The notes under the pieces were generated by a model. The model did not search any database, had not been told where the DNA came from, and was given only the letters and a program-made list of their open reading frames with translations. Both the position numbers and the translations under genes were made by a program. Below, piece after piece: positions 54,364-64,000 of a stretch of DNA of 64,000 bases (position 1 is its first letter; every line of letters begins with the position of its first letter). Origin of the DNA: Novosphingopyxis baekryungensis DSM 16222 (GTDB lineage Bacteria > Pseudomonadota > Alphaproteobacteria > Sphingomonadales > Sphingomonadaceae); NCBI RefSeq assembly GCF_000420305.1, contig NZ_ATUR01000010.1, forward strand, positions 1 to 64,000, written 5' to 3'.

Positions 54364-56595
54364 TCAGATAATCTTGTCGATCGTCACCGGCAGATCGCGC
54401 ACGCGCTTGCCGGTGGCGTGCCAGACGGCATCGGTGATGGCCGCTGCGGTGCCGACATTGCTGAGCTCGCCGATACCCTTCACGCCGAGAATGTTGATCT
54501 CGTCATCGACCTCCGGCACCATGATCACGTCGACATCCGGAATATCGGCGTTCACCGCCAGGTGATATTCGGCGATATTGTCGTTGGTGTAGCGCGCGCG
54601 CTTGTGATCGATCTCGGTGGCTTCGAGCAGGGCGCTGGCCATGCCCCAGATCATGCCGCCCATATACTGGCTGTGGGCGGTGCGCGGGTTCATGATGCGG
54701 CCTGCGGCAAAAGCGCCGACCATGCGCGGCACGCGGATCTCGCGGGTGCGCGCATTGATGCGCACCTCGACCATCTCTGCGCCGAACGCGAACATGGTGC
54801 GCTTTTCACCGGCACCGCCAACGAACACCAGCCCGCCATCATAGAGCCGGTCGATCGCATCGTCCGGCGCACCGATCGGCGCCCAGGCACCGGTTGCTTC
54901 GGCTACCGGCCGGCCCGAGCGGGCCAGAGCCGCCGCCAGCCGATCCGCGCTGTCCGATGCCTTGGCATCGTCTGCGGTCAGGCCGAGCGATGTCAACAGC
55001 CGGTCGCAGCCATCGCAGATGGCCGAGGTCACGCTGGCGGTGGAAATGGATCCGCCGGAGATGGGACCGGGCGGCAGGCGGCTGTCGCCCATCTGCACGG
55101 TGATGCGCGAGGGATCGATGCCGAGCCGCTCGCCCGCGGCCTGCGCGGCGATGGTGTAGCAGCCGGTGCCGACATCATGCGCGGCGACCTCGATCAGGGC
55201 GGTGCCGTTTTTGCGGAGGACGATCTTGGCGGCGGACGGCGCCATCTGCGTGGGATAGGTCGCCATGGCGCAGCCCCAGCCGATCAGCCAGTCGCCATCG
55301 CGCATGGAGCCGGGCTCCGGATTGCGCTTGTCCCAGCCGAAGCTGGCCGCCGCCGCGTCCCAGCATGCGTTGACCGAGCGGCTGGTATAAGGCGCGCCAT
55401 TGGTCACATTGACGCGCGTGTCGTTCATCTTGCGAAAGGCCACGGGGTCGATGTTCGCGGCCGCCGCCAGCTCATTCATCGCCGATTCCAGCGCGTAGAT
55501 ATTCGGCACTTCGGCCGGGCTACGCATGAAATTGGGCACGTTGCGATCGCCCTGCACGATGTAATTCTGGCCGCTGACCGCGCCGAAATCATACATCGCC
55601 GCGCAATTGTCTAGGCCGCCATTATTGTACGGCGTCACGCGGGAGGTAAACTCCCACATGCTGTGATCATAGCCGGTCAGCTTGCCCTGCGCATCGCAGC
55701 CCAGCGAGATCTTGTGCTGCGTTTCCTGCCGGTTGCCGGAGATGGTGAAACCCTGTGCGCGTGTGGCGACCAGCTCCACCGGACGCTTCAGCTGGCGCGC
55801 CGCGAGCGCTGCAAGCGCGGTGCGCACGGTGATCGCGCCCTTGCCGCCAAAGGCACCGCCGACGAAAGGAGATTTCACGCGGACATTGTCCTCGTCCATC
55901 TTCATCTGCGCAGCCGCACCCTTGCGCAGGCCCCAGACGAACTGGCTGGGCTCGTGCAGCACCAGCTTGCCATCATCCCAATAGGCGGTGGTGGAATAGA
56001 GCTCCATGCTGTTGTGGTGCTGAATAGGCGTGGAATATTCGGCATCCACGCGGTGCGCGGACCCGGCGAGCGCCGCGGCGGCGTCCTTGAACTTCACCGG
56101 CTTGTAGCGCGGATTGATCTCGCCCATCGGCCTGGTGGTGACGCCGGGGCTTTCGAACGTGGCGCTCGGGCTTTCGGCGGCATAGCCGACCTTCAGCTTG
56201 TGCGCCGCTTCGCGCGCGCCCTCGAACGTTTCGGCCACGACCATGGCCACCGGTTGGCCTTCATGTTCGATGGTGGGGCCGGACAGGGTGTTGTTGTCGG
56301 TGACGAACATGCCGCCTTTCAGGAAGGACGCGATGTCCCCCAGCGCCGGGCGGTTCTTGTGCGTCATGATCATGAGCACGCCGGGCACCGCTTTGGCGGC
56401 GGTCTCGTCGATGCCGGTCACGCGGCCCTTGGCAATGGTGCTGGTGACCATCCAGGCATAGGCCTTCTTGCCGGGCACGGGCAGATCGGAGGAATAGATC
56501 TTGCCGCCCATCACCTTTTGGCGGGCTTCATAGCGCGCGATGGGCTGGCCCATATTTTCTTTCGGGGCGGGGGCGGCTTTGCTGTTGTCGGCCAT
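54364..56595 (-). CDS. Molybdenum-binding subunit of a periplasmic aldehyde oxidoreductase (PaoC-like)
   Basis: The 743-residue protein is the large subunit of a xanthine dehydrogenase-family hydroxylase that would oxidise aldehydes. GGAFGGKGAIT and PFVGG form the Mo-pterin site, and GVKGIGELSNVG has the catalytic Glu near the C-terminus. An N-terminal linker (to about 30) lacks a signal, as in PaoC, which is exported with its partner. The start was set at the ATG at 56595, four bases after the FAD gene stop. It is the last gene of a three-gene operon. Cytosine dinucleotide cofactor use is assumed from the family. Confidence 0.88.
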   Translation of the reverse strand: MADNSKAAPAPKENMGQPIARYEARQKVMGGKIYSSDLPVPGKKAYAWMVTSTIAKGRVTGIDETAAKAVPGVLMIMTHKNRPALGDIASFLKGGMFVTDNNTLSGPTIEHEGQPVAMVVAETFEGAREAAHKLKVGYAAESPSATFESPGVTTRPMGEINPRYKPVKFKDAAAALAGSAHRVDAEYSTPIQHHNSMELYSTTAYWDDGKLVLHEPSQFVWGLRKGAAAQMKMDEDNVRVKSPFVGGAFGGKGAITVRTALAALAARQLKRPVELVATRAQGFTISGNRQETQHKISLGCDAQGKLTGYDHSMWEFTSRVTPYNNGGLDNCAAMYDFGAVSGQNYIVQGDRNVPNFMRSPAEVPNIYALESAMNELAAAANIDPVAFRKMNDTRVNVTNGAPYTSRSVNACWDAAAASFGWDKRNPEPGSMRDGDWLIGWGCAMATYPTQMAPSAAKIVLRKNGTALIEVAAHDVGTGCYTIAAQAAGERLGIDPSRITVQMGDSRLPPGPISGGSISTASVTSAICDGCDRLLTSLGLTADDAKASDSADRLAAALARSGRPVAEATGAWAPIGAPDDAIDRLYDGGLVFVGGAGEKRTMFAFGAEMVEVRINARTREIRVPRMVGAFAAGRIMNPRTAHSQYMGGMIWGMASALLEATEIDHKRARYTNDNIAEYHLAVNADIPDVDVIMVPEVDDEINILGVKGIGELSNVGTAAAITDAVWHATGKRVRDLPVTIDKII

Positions 56596-56599
56596 GGGA

Positions 56600-57592
56600 T
56601 CAGCCCTCCATCTGCGCGGTTTCGAGGAGCGCGCGGACAAGTGTCTCGCGGCCGAGTTTGATCTTGAAGGCATTTTCCTGCGTGCCCTGTGCACGGGAAA
56701 AGGCGATCTGCGCCGCGCGCGTGGCGCTCGCTTCGTCGAGCGTCTGGCCCTTCAATGCGGCTTCCGCCTCGCTCGCGCGCCAGGGCACCGTCGCCACACC
56801 GCCAAGGCCAATGCGGACATCGCGCACGGTATCACCTTCCATGTCCAGCGCCACGGCGGCACTGGCCAATGCATAGGCATAGGATTCGCGGTCACGGATC
56901 TTCAGATATTTGCTGCGCTTCCACGTCTTGTCGGGGATCGAGAAGGCGGTGATCAGATCGCCGGTGCGCAGATTGTTCTCCTGCGCCGGATTGTCGCCGG
57001 GCAGACGGTGCAGATCGGCAAAGCGGATGGCGCGCGGGCCGTCCTTGCCGAGCAGTTCCACATTCGCATCCAGCGCGATGAGCGCCTGCGCCCAATCGCC
57101 CTGATAGGTGGCGATGCACTGGTCCGACACGCCGAGCACGGCATGGTTGCGCGTCACCCCGCCGTCGAGCGCGGCGCAGCCGCTGCCCGGATTGCGGCGG
57201 TTGCACTGATCATAGCCGGTATCGCGGTAATAGGGGCAGCGCGTGCGCTGCAGCACATTGCCGCCCAGCCGCGCCATGTTGCGCAGCTGCGGACTGGCCG
57301 CAAGCCACAGGCTGTCTGACAGCAGCGGATAATCGCTGCGGATCATGGCATTGTCCGCCAGCGAGGACATGCGCGTCAGCGCGCCGATGCGCAGCCGTCC
57401 ATCCTTGCGCTGCACGAAATCATAGCTGGTATCGCTGAGGCCGCTGATGTCGATCAGCCGGTCCGGCCGCCACACATCCAGCTTCATCAGATCGACCACG
57501 GTGGTGCCGCCGGCATGGTACATGCTGTTGGCGCTGGCGGCCTGCACGGCTTCGGCAGCGCGGGCGGGGCGTTGATAATCGAAGGGGCGCAT
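56600..57592 (-). CDS. FAD and 4Fe-4S subunit of the aldehyde oxidoreductase (PaoB-like)
   Basis: The 330-residue subunit has the FAD-binding start MRPFDYQRPARAAEAV and YHAGGTTVVDLMKL. The insert QRTRCPYYRDTGYDQCNRRNPGSGCAAL carries four cysteines that place a 4Fe-4S cluster, seen in PaoB-type but not in most xanthine dehydrogenases. Its start codon shares one base with the stop of the 2Fe-2S gene (TGATG), so translation is coupled. It would pass electrons from the Mo centre out to an acceptor. Confidence 0.87.
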   Translation of the reverse strand: MRPFDYQRPARAAEAVQAASANSMYHAGGTTVVDLMKLDVWRPDRLIDISGLSDTSYDFVQRKDGRLRIGALTRMSSLADNAMIRSDYPLLSDSLWLAASPQLRNMARLGGNVLQRTRCPYYRDTGYDQCNRRNPGSGCAALDGGVTRNHAVLGVSDQCIATYQGDWAQALIALDANVELLGKDGPRAIRFADLHRLPGDNPAQENNLRTGDLITAFSIPDKTWKRSKYLKIRDRESYAYALASAAVALDMEGDTVRDVRIGLGGVATVPWRASEAEAALKGQTLDEASATRAAQIAFSRAQGTQENAFKIKLGRETLVRALLETAQMEG

Positions 57593-58197
57593 CAGGCTCT
57601 CCCGACCTTGGGCGCGGCCTGTTTCACGGCAGCGACGATATTGGGATAGGCGGCGCAGCGGCACAGATTGCCGCTCATATATTCGCGGATCTCGGCGTCC
57701 GTATCGGCATGGCCTTCGCGCACGCAGGCGATGGCGCTCATGATCTGGCCGGGCGTGCAATACCCGCACTGAAACGCATCATTGTCCACAAACGCCTGCT
57801 GCATGGGATGCAGGGCATCGTCTCCATCGGCAAGGCCTTCGATCGTGGTGATCGCCTTGCCCTCGACCGTGGCGGCGAGCGTGAGGCAGCTGAGCACGCG
57901 TTCCCCGTTCACATGCACGGTGCAGGCACCGCACTGGCCATGATCGCAGCCCTTTTTGGAGCCGGTCAGTTCCAGATCGTTGCGCAGCGTATCGAGCAGG
58001 CTGGCGCGGGTATCGATATTCAGCGCACGATCCTGACCATTCACGGTCAGCGTCACGTCACGCTTTTGCACATTGGGCGCAGCGGGTGCGTCCTGCGCCT
58101 GTGCAGCCTGAAAGGCCAGCGGCGCGGCGCCGGCGGCCACTCCGCCCTTGAGCACCGTTCGGCGCGTCGGCCCCCGGTGTGGTTTGTGGTCGGTCAT
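57592..58197 (-). CDS. 2Fe-2S subunit of the aldehyde oxidoreductase, Tat-exported (PaoA-like)
   Basis: The 201-residue subunit has a Tat signal (TRRTVLKGGVAAGAA, cleavage after AAQAQ) so it pulls the complex to the periplasm. It holds two 2Fe-2S clusters: CDHGQCGACTVHVNG with a fourth Cys later, and CGYCTPGQI plus CRCAAYP. These are the hallmarks of the small subunit of Mo-hydroxylases. It is the first gene of the operon. The start at 58197 opens the Tat signal; an upstream in-frame extension is not needed. No XdhC/PaoD chaperone gene is in the window. Confidence 0.88.
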   Translation of the reverse strand: MTDHKPHRGPTRRTVLKGGVAAGAAPLAFQAAQAQDAPAAPNVQKRDVTLTVNGQDRALNIDTRASLLDTLRNDLELTGSKKGCDHGQCGACTVHVNGERVLSCLTLAATVEGKAITTIEGLADGDDALHPMQQAFVDNDAFQCGYCTPGQIMSAIACVREGHADTDAEIREYMSGNLCRCAAYPNIVAAVKQAAPKVGRA

Positions 58198-58469
58198 GGA
58201 GGGGCCCCTTAGCAAATGCTGATCTTCAACCCCTAATCCCAAGCTAAGGCCCTGTACGCAAGAAATGATTTCATTCCGCAACGTTTTCAGCCGCCTGCAG
58301 CGCATCGCACAGCCTGCCCGGGTGATGCGCGGTGGACGGGAAAAACCGGACAGCGGAGACCTTCCGGCGGCCAGGCTCAAGGCCGCGAAGCCTTATATTG
58401 CGATGGCCCGATGGAAGCGCTTGACGCATTTTTCAAAGCCACTATACGGGCGCCTCTCCTCGCGAGAAT

Positions 58470-58545
58470 GGACGCATAGCTCAGTTGGTAGAGCAGCCGA
58501 CTCTTAATCGGCCGGTCCTTGGTTCGAGCCCAAGTGCGTCCACCA
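58470..58545 (+). tRNA. tRNA-Lys (CTT anticodon)
   Basis: The acceptor stem is GGACGCA/TGCGTCC, the anticodon loop is CTCTTAA with CTT in the centre, and GGTTCGAGCC sits in the T arm. CCA is encoded (58543-58545). It is the second lysine tRNA in the window and is convergent with rodA. Confidence 0.95.
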
Positions 58546-58649
58546 TTTTCCCACATCGATGACGATATCCGCTGGGCTTGCGCGCGACCGTGCGGATCAT
58601 GGCGCATGCTTAGGCGCGTGCACACGCCCGCGCGGCGCTTACGCCTTGT

Positions 58650-59777
58650 TCAGGAGGAGAACGCGCCGCCCCGCCGGCCGGGTTTGCGATCGATCGACAT
58701 GATCAGGCCGATGCAGATCATGATCGTCAGCATGGAGCTGCCGCCATGGCTGAGAAAGGGCAGGGGAATGCCGACGACGGGGGCCAGACCCATCACCATC
58801 ATCAGATTGATCGAGACATAGAAAAAGATCGTGGTGGTCAATCCGGCCGCCACCAGCTTGCCGTATCGCGTGTTGGACCGCAGCGCGACGCGGAAGCCCC
58901 AGCTGAACAGCAGCGCGAACCCGATCAGAATGGCGATGCCGCCCACCAAGCCCCATTCCTCCGCCATGGTGGCGAAGACGAAATCGGTATGGCCCTCGGG
59001 CAGATAGTTCAAATGGCTCTGCGTGCCATCCAGAAAGCCCTTGCCCCATAATCCGCCCGATCCGATGGCGATGGCCGATTGGTTGACATGATAGCCCGCG
59101 CCCAGCGGATCTGCGGAGGGATCCATGAAGGTCGTCACGCGGCGTTGCTGATAGGGCTGCAGCCCGAAGAAAAAGGCCAGGGGGGCAAGCACCGCCAGCG
59201 CCGCGCCCGCACCCACGAACAGCCGCATCGGCAGGCCCGCCATGAACGCTACGACCACGCCGCCCGCGACGATCGTGATGGTGGTGCCGAGATCCGGTTG
59301 CAACAGCACAAGCGCGGAGGGAAAGCCCATCAGCACCAGCGGCGGCCAGATGGCATCGAATGTGTGCAGCTTGCTCGCGGGCAAACGATCGAAGAACAGG
59401 GCCACCGTCAGCACGATGGTCGGCTTCATCAGTTCCGACGGCTGGAGGGTGATGACGCCCAGATTGAGCCAGCGCTGGCTGCCGCCGCCAATCTGGCCCA
59501 GCAACTCCACCAGGATCAGCATCGCCAGAACCGCGCCGTAGATCGGGAAGGTCATTTTCTTCCAGAAATCCGGCGAAAAGCGCGAAATGCCGATGGCCAG
59601 CCCCAATGCCACCGTAAACCGCAGCAGATGCGGCGCGGCCCAGGGCAGCAGGCTGCCGCCCGCAGCGCTGTACAGCACCACGGCGCCAAAACCGGCCAGA
59701 CAGAACAGCAGGAGCATCAGCTTCCACGGCAGCTCCGCGATGGGCGCCGGCACGATGCCGTTGGAACGCGCGTTCAC
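58650..59777 (-). CDS. rodA: Rod shape-determining protein RodA (SEDS glycosyltransferase)
   Basis: The 375-residue protein has about ten membrane helices and the SEDS marks: ITLQPSELMKPTIVL, LLQPDLGTTITI, DPLGAGYHVNQSAIAIGSGGLWGKG and a loop EGHTDFVFATMAEEWG. It polymerises peptidoglycan glycan strands together with MrdA during elongation. It starts at GTG, which overlaps the mrdA stop (GTGA). The last part ends LPFLSHGGSSMLT. It is the last gene of the operon mreBCD-mrdA-rodA. Confidence 0.96.
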   Translation of the reverse strand: MNARSNGIVPAPIAELPWKLMLLLFCLAGFGAVVLYSAAGGSLLPWAAPHLLRFTVALGLAIGISRFSPDFWKKMTFPIYGAVLAMLILVELLGQIGGGSQRWLNLGVITLQPSELMKPTIVLTVALFFDRLPASKLHTFDAIWPPLVLMGFPSALVLLQPDLGTTITIVAGGVVVAFMAGLPMRLFVGAGAALAVLAPLAFFFGLQPYQQRRVTTFMDPSADPLGAGYHVNQSAIAIGSGGLWGKGFLDGTQSHLNYLPEGHTDFVFATMAEEWGLVGGIAILIGFALLFSWGFRVALRSNTRYGKLVAAGLTTTIFFYVSINLMMVMGLAPVVGIPLPFLSHGGSSMLTIMICIGLIMSIDRKPGRRGGAFSS

Positions 59778-61750
59778 GTGGTCTGCTCCGCCGGCTGAGA
59801 CGATGCTGCGTCGCCACCGGACGTGGAGCCATCGGGCGCGGGATTGCCGCGGCGCGCACGGAACAGCGCCAGATCGCTGGCCATGCGCTGCTGGATATCG
59901 CCGCCCCACTGCTTTTCCAGTGCGAGCAGCGAGTCCATCGCCTTGCGCTTGTCATACAGATAGGTGAGCACATCGCGCGCCACCGGATAGGCAGCGCCGG
60001 ACCCGCCGCCATGCTCGATCACCGCGGCGCAGGCATAGCGTGGATTGTCATAGGGCGCGAAGCAGATGAACAGCCCGTGATCGCGATATTTCCAGCGCGT
60101 GTTCTTGCCATCGCCGACCGACAGGCTGACCACCTGCGCCGTACCGGTCTTGCCCGCCAGCAGCACATTGTCGAGCGGCAGACGCGCCCGCCCGGCGGTG
60201 CCGGGGCCGTTGACCACATCCTTCATGGCGCTGCGCACATAGGCGATATGCTCATCCTTGAAGCCCAGGCTCTCCGGCTTGGGCGGTTCCTGGTCCATGA
60301 TGAGATGCGGCATCAGGTTCTTGCCGGTGGCAAGCCGCGCGCACATCACCGCCAGCTGCAGCGGGTTGGCGAGATAATAGCCCTGGCCGATGCTGGCATT
60401 GACCGTGTCATAGGTGCGCCACGGCTCGCCATATTTCTCCTGCTTCCAGGAGGGGCTTGGCACCGTGCCGTAGAACTGGCTGGTCACCGGCAGCGGAAAT
60501 TCCGCGCCCATGCCGAGGCGGTGGGCGAAGGCAGCCACTTTCTCGAAACCCACTTCCTGCGCGAAATGATAGAAATAGCTGTCGCAGCTCTGATAGATGC
60601 CGCGGGCCATATCCGTGCGGCCATGATTGCCCCAGCAATTGAAGAAGCGATTTCCGATCCGCCGTCCACCGCCGCAGATGATCGCATCGGTCGGCTTCAC
60701 GCCTTCTTGCAGAAACGCCATCGCGTGCATGGGTTTCACGGTCGAACCGGGCGGATACAGGCCCTTCAGTGCCTTGTTGCGCAGCGGCACATGATCGTCC
60801 TGCTGCAGCCAGGCATATTCGCTCACGCCGATGCCATCCGAAAAGCTGTTCGGATCGAAGCTGGGCATGGAGGCGAGGGTCAGGATACCGCCGGTCTGGC
60901 AATCGATCACCACCACCGATCCGGATTCGCGGCCCAGACGGCGCGCGGCATAATGATGCAGATCGACATCCAGCGCCAGTTGCACCGGCTTGCCCGGAAT
61001 ATCCGACCGGGTGGTCAGTTCCTGCACGATCTTGCCGGTGGCGGTCACTTCGACCCGCTTGGCCCCCGGCTTGCCCTTCAGGCTGTCCTCGAACGCGGAT
61101 TCCAGCCCATCCTTGCCGATCTTGAAGCCGGGCGTGATGAGCAGCGGATCCTTGTTCTTGTCATACTCCTCCTTGTTGGCGGTGCCGACATACCCAATGA
61201 GATGCCCCACCGCCGCGCCGGCGGGGTAGCGGCGCGAAAAGCCCTGGCGCGGAGACACGCCGGGCAGATCGGGCAGGCGCACAGAGACCGCGGCATAACG
61301 CTCCCAATCCAGGCCCGATGCCACTTGCACCGGCTGGAAGCCCGATTTCTCGTCCAGCTCCTTCGTAATACGGGTGACGTCCTCGTCGCTCAGATCGAGC
61401 AGGCTGGCCAGCTCGCGCACCGTGGCCTGCTTGTCGGTCACGCGCTCGGGGATAATATCGACGCGAAAATCCGCGCGATTGTCCGCAATCGGCTTGCCGT
61501 AGCGATCGATGAACCAGCCGCGACGGGGCGGCAGCAAGGTCAGATTGACCCGGTTGCTTTCGGACAGGAGCTTGTAACGCTCATTCTCGGCCAGCGAAAT
61601 ATAGGCCATGCGCCCAGCGAGTGCGAGGCCCAGCGCGCCCTGCACGCCGCCGACGAACAGGGCGCGGCGGGTGAAGGTGAACTCCTGCTGCGCACCGCTG
61701 ACGGTTCTGGCCGGCTTGCTGCGCTTATTGCCTCGGCGGAAACGGATCAT
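59774..61750 (-). CDS. mrdA: Penicillin-binding protein 2 (transpeptidase)
   Basis: The 658-residue transpeptidase has one N-terminal membrane helix (about 32-52), a dimerisation domain (PRRGWFIDRYGKPIADN), and a penicillin-binding domain. Motif SxxK reads PPGSTVKPMH, SxN is SCDSYFYHFA-like (SCD), and KTG is LLAGKTGTAQV. It cross-links peptidoglycan in the side wall with RodA. The ATG at 61750 overlaps the mreD stop (ATGA), and the end overlaps the rodA start. Confidence 0.95.
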   Translation of the reverse strand: MIRFRRGNKRSKPARTVSGAQQEFTFTRRALFVGGVQGALGLALAGRMAYISLAENERYKLLSESNRVNLTLLPPRRGWFIDRYGKPIADNRADFRVDIIPERVTDKQATVRELASLLDLSDEDVTRITKELDEKSGFQPVQVASGLDWERYAAVSVRLPDLPGVSPRQGFSRRYPAGAAVGHLIGYVGTANKEEYDKNKDPLLITPGFKIGKDGLESAFEDSLKGKPGAKRVEVTATGKIVQELTTRSDIPGKPVQLALDVDLHHYAARRLGRESGSVVVIDCQTGGILTLASMPSFDPNSFSDGIGVSEYAWLQQDDHVPLRNKALKGLYPPGSTVKPMHAMAFLQEGVKPTDAIICGGGRRIGNRFFNCWGNHGRTDMARGIYQSCDSYFYHFAQEVGFEKVAAFAHRLGMGAEFPLPVTSQFYGTVPSPSWKQEKYGEPWRTYDTVNASIGQGYYLANPLQLAVMCARLATGKNLMPHLIMDQEPPKPESLGFKDEHIAYVRSAMKDVVNGPGTAGRARLPLDNVLLAGKTGTAQVVSLSVGDGKNTRWKYRDHGLFICFAPYDNPRYACAAVIEHGGGSGAAYPVARDVLTYLYDKRKAMDSLLALEKQWGGDIQQRMASDLALFRARRGNPAPDGSTSGGDAASSQPAEQTT

Positions 61751-62298
61751 GCGGCCAGCCGCCACCGGTCCAGCATGGAAACCAGACGCGCGAAAACGGG
61801 AAAGCTGAAGATCGACAGCAAAATTTGTGGCACCAATGGCTCCAGCCCGGCCGGTTCATACACCAGCCCAACGAACAGCATGCCCCCTGTTATCGCGAAT
61901 ATAAGGCACAAGGCAGCGATAAGCCAGTCCTGCCAGTAATCGCGCCAGTTGGTACGGTCATTCACCACGCTGAGCGCGATGACCACGATGGACCACAGAA
62001 ATACCGCACTGCCGATGGGCTGGCCCGAAAACAGATCATCGAACAGACCGAAGGGCGCGCCCACCCACAGGGGCCACAGGCCGGGGCGGATCTGGCGCCA
62101 GGCGATCAGCATCATCAGGCCCAGCGGCGGCAGCAGCGGCAGGCTGGACAGGATCGGCAAGGTGGTGATCATCGAGGCGATCAGCACCGATGCAATCGGC
62201 ACCAGCATCGCCATCAGCGGGGACTGGCGGCGGTAGAGGCGCGACTTGTATCGGCGGCGGCGCGACCGGGGATAGGCGTTGGCGGGGGCGCGGCTCAT
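61747..62298 (-). CDS. mreD: Rod shape-determining protein MreD
   Basis: The 183-residue protein has a basic start (RSRRRRYKSR) and about five membrane helices, as in MreD. GAPFGLFDDLFSGQPIGSAVFLW is the recognisable core. The start at 62298 lies seven bases after the mreC stop, and the stop overlaps the mrdA start. It is needed for the elongation complex. Confidence 0.9.
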   Translation of the reverse strand: MSRAPANAYPRSRRRRYKSRLYRRQSPLMAMLVPIASVLIASMITTLPILSSLPLLPPLGLMMLIAWRQIRPGLWPLWVGAPFGLFDDLFSGQPIGSAVFLWSIVVIALSVVNDRTNWRDYWQDWLIAALCLIFAITGGMLFVGLVYEPAGLEPLVPQILLSIFSFPVFARLVSMLDRWRLAA

Positions 62299-62305
62299 GG
62301 CTGGC

Positions 62306-63223
62306 TCACGGCCCGGGCGATTCGACGACAGGCAGGCCTTCCGCGTCACTGGCCGACGCACCGGCCGCCGGTGCTTCTTCCAGCGGCACGAACACACGCT
62401 GGACCATGGCATAGCTGGTGTCCGCCGGCTGGGCGAAGGGCCGCGCCACCGCGCCGTCCGGGGTCAGCCGCAGGATGCGCGCCACGGGAATGTCCGGCGC
62501 GTACAGCCCGCCATTGCCGCTCGTCACCAGCACATCGCCCGCACGAAACGGATTTTGACCGGCATTGATCGCACGGATCTCCACATCGCCATTGGCAAGG
62601 CCCGTGGAGAAAGCGGGCAGGCCGTCGCTGGCCCGGCGGACGGGCACGACATTTTCCGGATCGGACAGCAGCAGGATCGATGCGGTGCGCGGGCCGACAT
62701 TCAATATGCGGCCGACCAGTCCCTTGGGATTGCGCACTGGTTGGCCCTCGCGCACGCCGCTCTGCGCGCCGATCGACAGGGTGCCGAGGCGGCGGGTGGA
62801 CGATGCGCTGGAACTGATCAGGCGGCCGACGGCCACCACTTCGGCGGTGTTTCTGGCGAGCCCCAGCATGGCGCGCAGTCGTTCGATCTCGCGCTCCTGC
62901 GAGCGGGCCTTGATCAGCTCGCCGCGATAGGCCTGAACCTGCTGTTCCAGCTTCGCATTTTTGCGGCCGGCGTTCACATAGGCGGCAATCGCGCTGCCGG
63001 CACCGCCGACGGCGCGGCGTCCGCCGTCCACGCCCTCGGCCACCGGCGCGGTCGCCTCCCGCCCGATCGTCTTGAGCGCGGCAAAACCGGTGGGATCGAA
63101 CAGCGACACGGCAAGCAGCAGCAACCCGGCAAAGGCGCCGGCCACCGCCAGCACATAGCCGGCGAAGATGCCATATTGCGCCTTGCGGGAAAAACCCGGA
63201 CGCCGATTGGGCGGCGGGGCCAT
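62306..63223 (-). CDS. mreC: Rod shape-determining protein MreC
   Basis: The 305-residue protein has one N-terminal membrane helix (about 17-40), a short coiled coil (NAKLEQQVQAYRGELIKAR, about 90-115) and a periplasmic beta domain, with VRNPKGLVGRILNVGPRTASI and NPFRAGDVLVTSGNGGLYAPDIPVARI. These match MreC, which scaffolds the elongasome. The C-terminal tail is Ala/Pro-rich. It lies between mreB and mreD. Confidence 0.93.
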   Translation of the reverse strand: MAPPPNRRPGFSRKAQYGIFAGYVLAVAGAFAGLLLLAVSLFDPTGFAALKTIGREATAPVAEGVDGGRRAVGGAGSAIAAYVNAGRKNAKLEQQVQAYRGELIKARSQEREIERLRAMLGLARNTAEVVAVGRLISSSASSTRRLGTLSIGAQSGVREGQPVRNPKGLVGRILNVGPRTASILLLSDPENVVPVRRASDGLPAFSTGLANGDVEIRAINAGQNPFRAGDVLVTSGNGGLYAPDIPVARILRLTPDGAVARPFAQPADTSYAMVQRVFVPLEEAPAAGASASDAEGLPVVESPGP

Positions 63224-63257
63224 GCTACTCTCTCCCCCTGTTGCGAACGGCGCCGGA

Positions 63258-64000
<743 letters not shown>

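Noticed and set aside
58265-58507. Small plus-strand open frame upstream of tRNA-Lys(CTT)
   Set aside because: It runs into the tRNA gene and has no ribosome site or recognisable sequence.
60011-61939. Long plus-strand frame opposite mrdA
   Set aside because: It is a shadow of a penicillin-binding protein gene with all motifs intact.

Overview
The window is high-GC, densely coded alphaproteobacterial chromosome, most probably from a sphingomonad. This rests on the 5S rRNA end followed by tRNA-fMet, the TonB-dependent receptor, the many lipoproteins, the yajC-secD-secF order, the bioF-bioD-bioA operon and the class II DAHP synthase. It is read by eye: family names come from motifs and remembered families, and no search was run.

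Layout. 1-360: end of an rRNA operon (5S 3' end, tRNA-fMet, terminator). 459-5208: a beta-glucan locus (MFS transporter, GH3 and GH16 lipoproteins). 5359-8344: biotin genes bioF-bioD-bioA. 8396-13389: a TetR-controlled tripartite efflux operon behind a perfect palindrome. 13441-17133: tRNA-Pro and yajC-secD-secF plus an Mth938-like gene. 17184-24237: a glycosyltransferase, a divergent XRE-regulator/DUF6456 pair, an ABC-F ATPase, a spermidine-synthase-like protein, tRNA-Lys(TTT), folK, a family 5 uracil-DNA glycosylase and an acidic lipoprotein. 24248-30407: agmatine-to-putrescine genes (aguB, aguA) separated by a diguanylate cyclase and an exported His-rich methyltransferase-like protein, then an M28 peptidase. 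30491-36064: rpsD, chorismate mutase, trmJ-like methyltransferase, a CHRD lipoprotein and several poorly characterised genes.

36.3-38.7 kb is the one clearly foreign-looking segment. It is AT-rich, with AGA, ATA and TTA codons that are scarce elsewhere. It carries two overlapping genes, an ABC-type AAA ATPase and a DUF4435/TOPRIM-like protein, the pairing of PARIS (AriA-AriB) anti-phage systems. Short imperfect direct repeats lie on both sides. It sits downstream of uvrA and is the best candidate for an undescribed defence variant.

38.7-54.4 kb is ordinary chromosome: uvrA, a DUF4126 membrane protein, lipoproteins, a SleB-like cell wall hydrolase, class II DAHP synthase, a GAF/HisKA_2 kinase, a TonB-dependent receptor, an L,D-transpeptidase, an Old Yellow Enzyme and a DksA/TraR-type zinc finger protein. 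54364-58197 encodes a PaoABC-like molybdenum aldehyde oxidoreductase. 58470-64000 holds tRNA-Lys(CTT) and the rod-shape operon mreB(partial)-mreC-mreD-mrdA-rodA.

A near-identical 26-nt sequence occurs at three unrelated places (19768, 25209, 35054), usually over or beside gene ends, and looks like a dispersed repeat.
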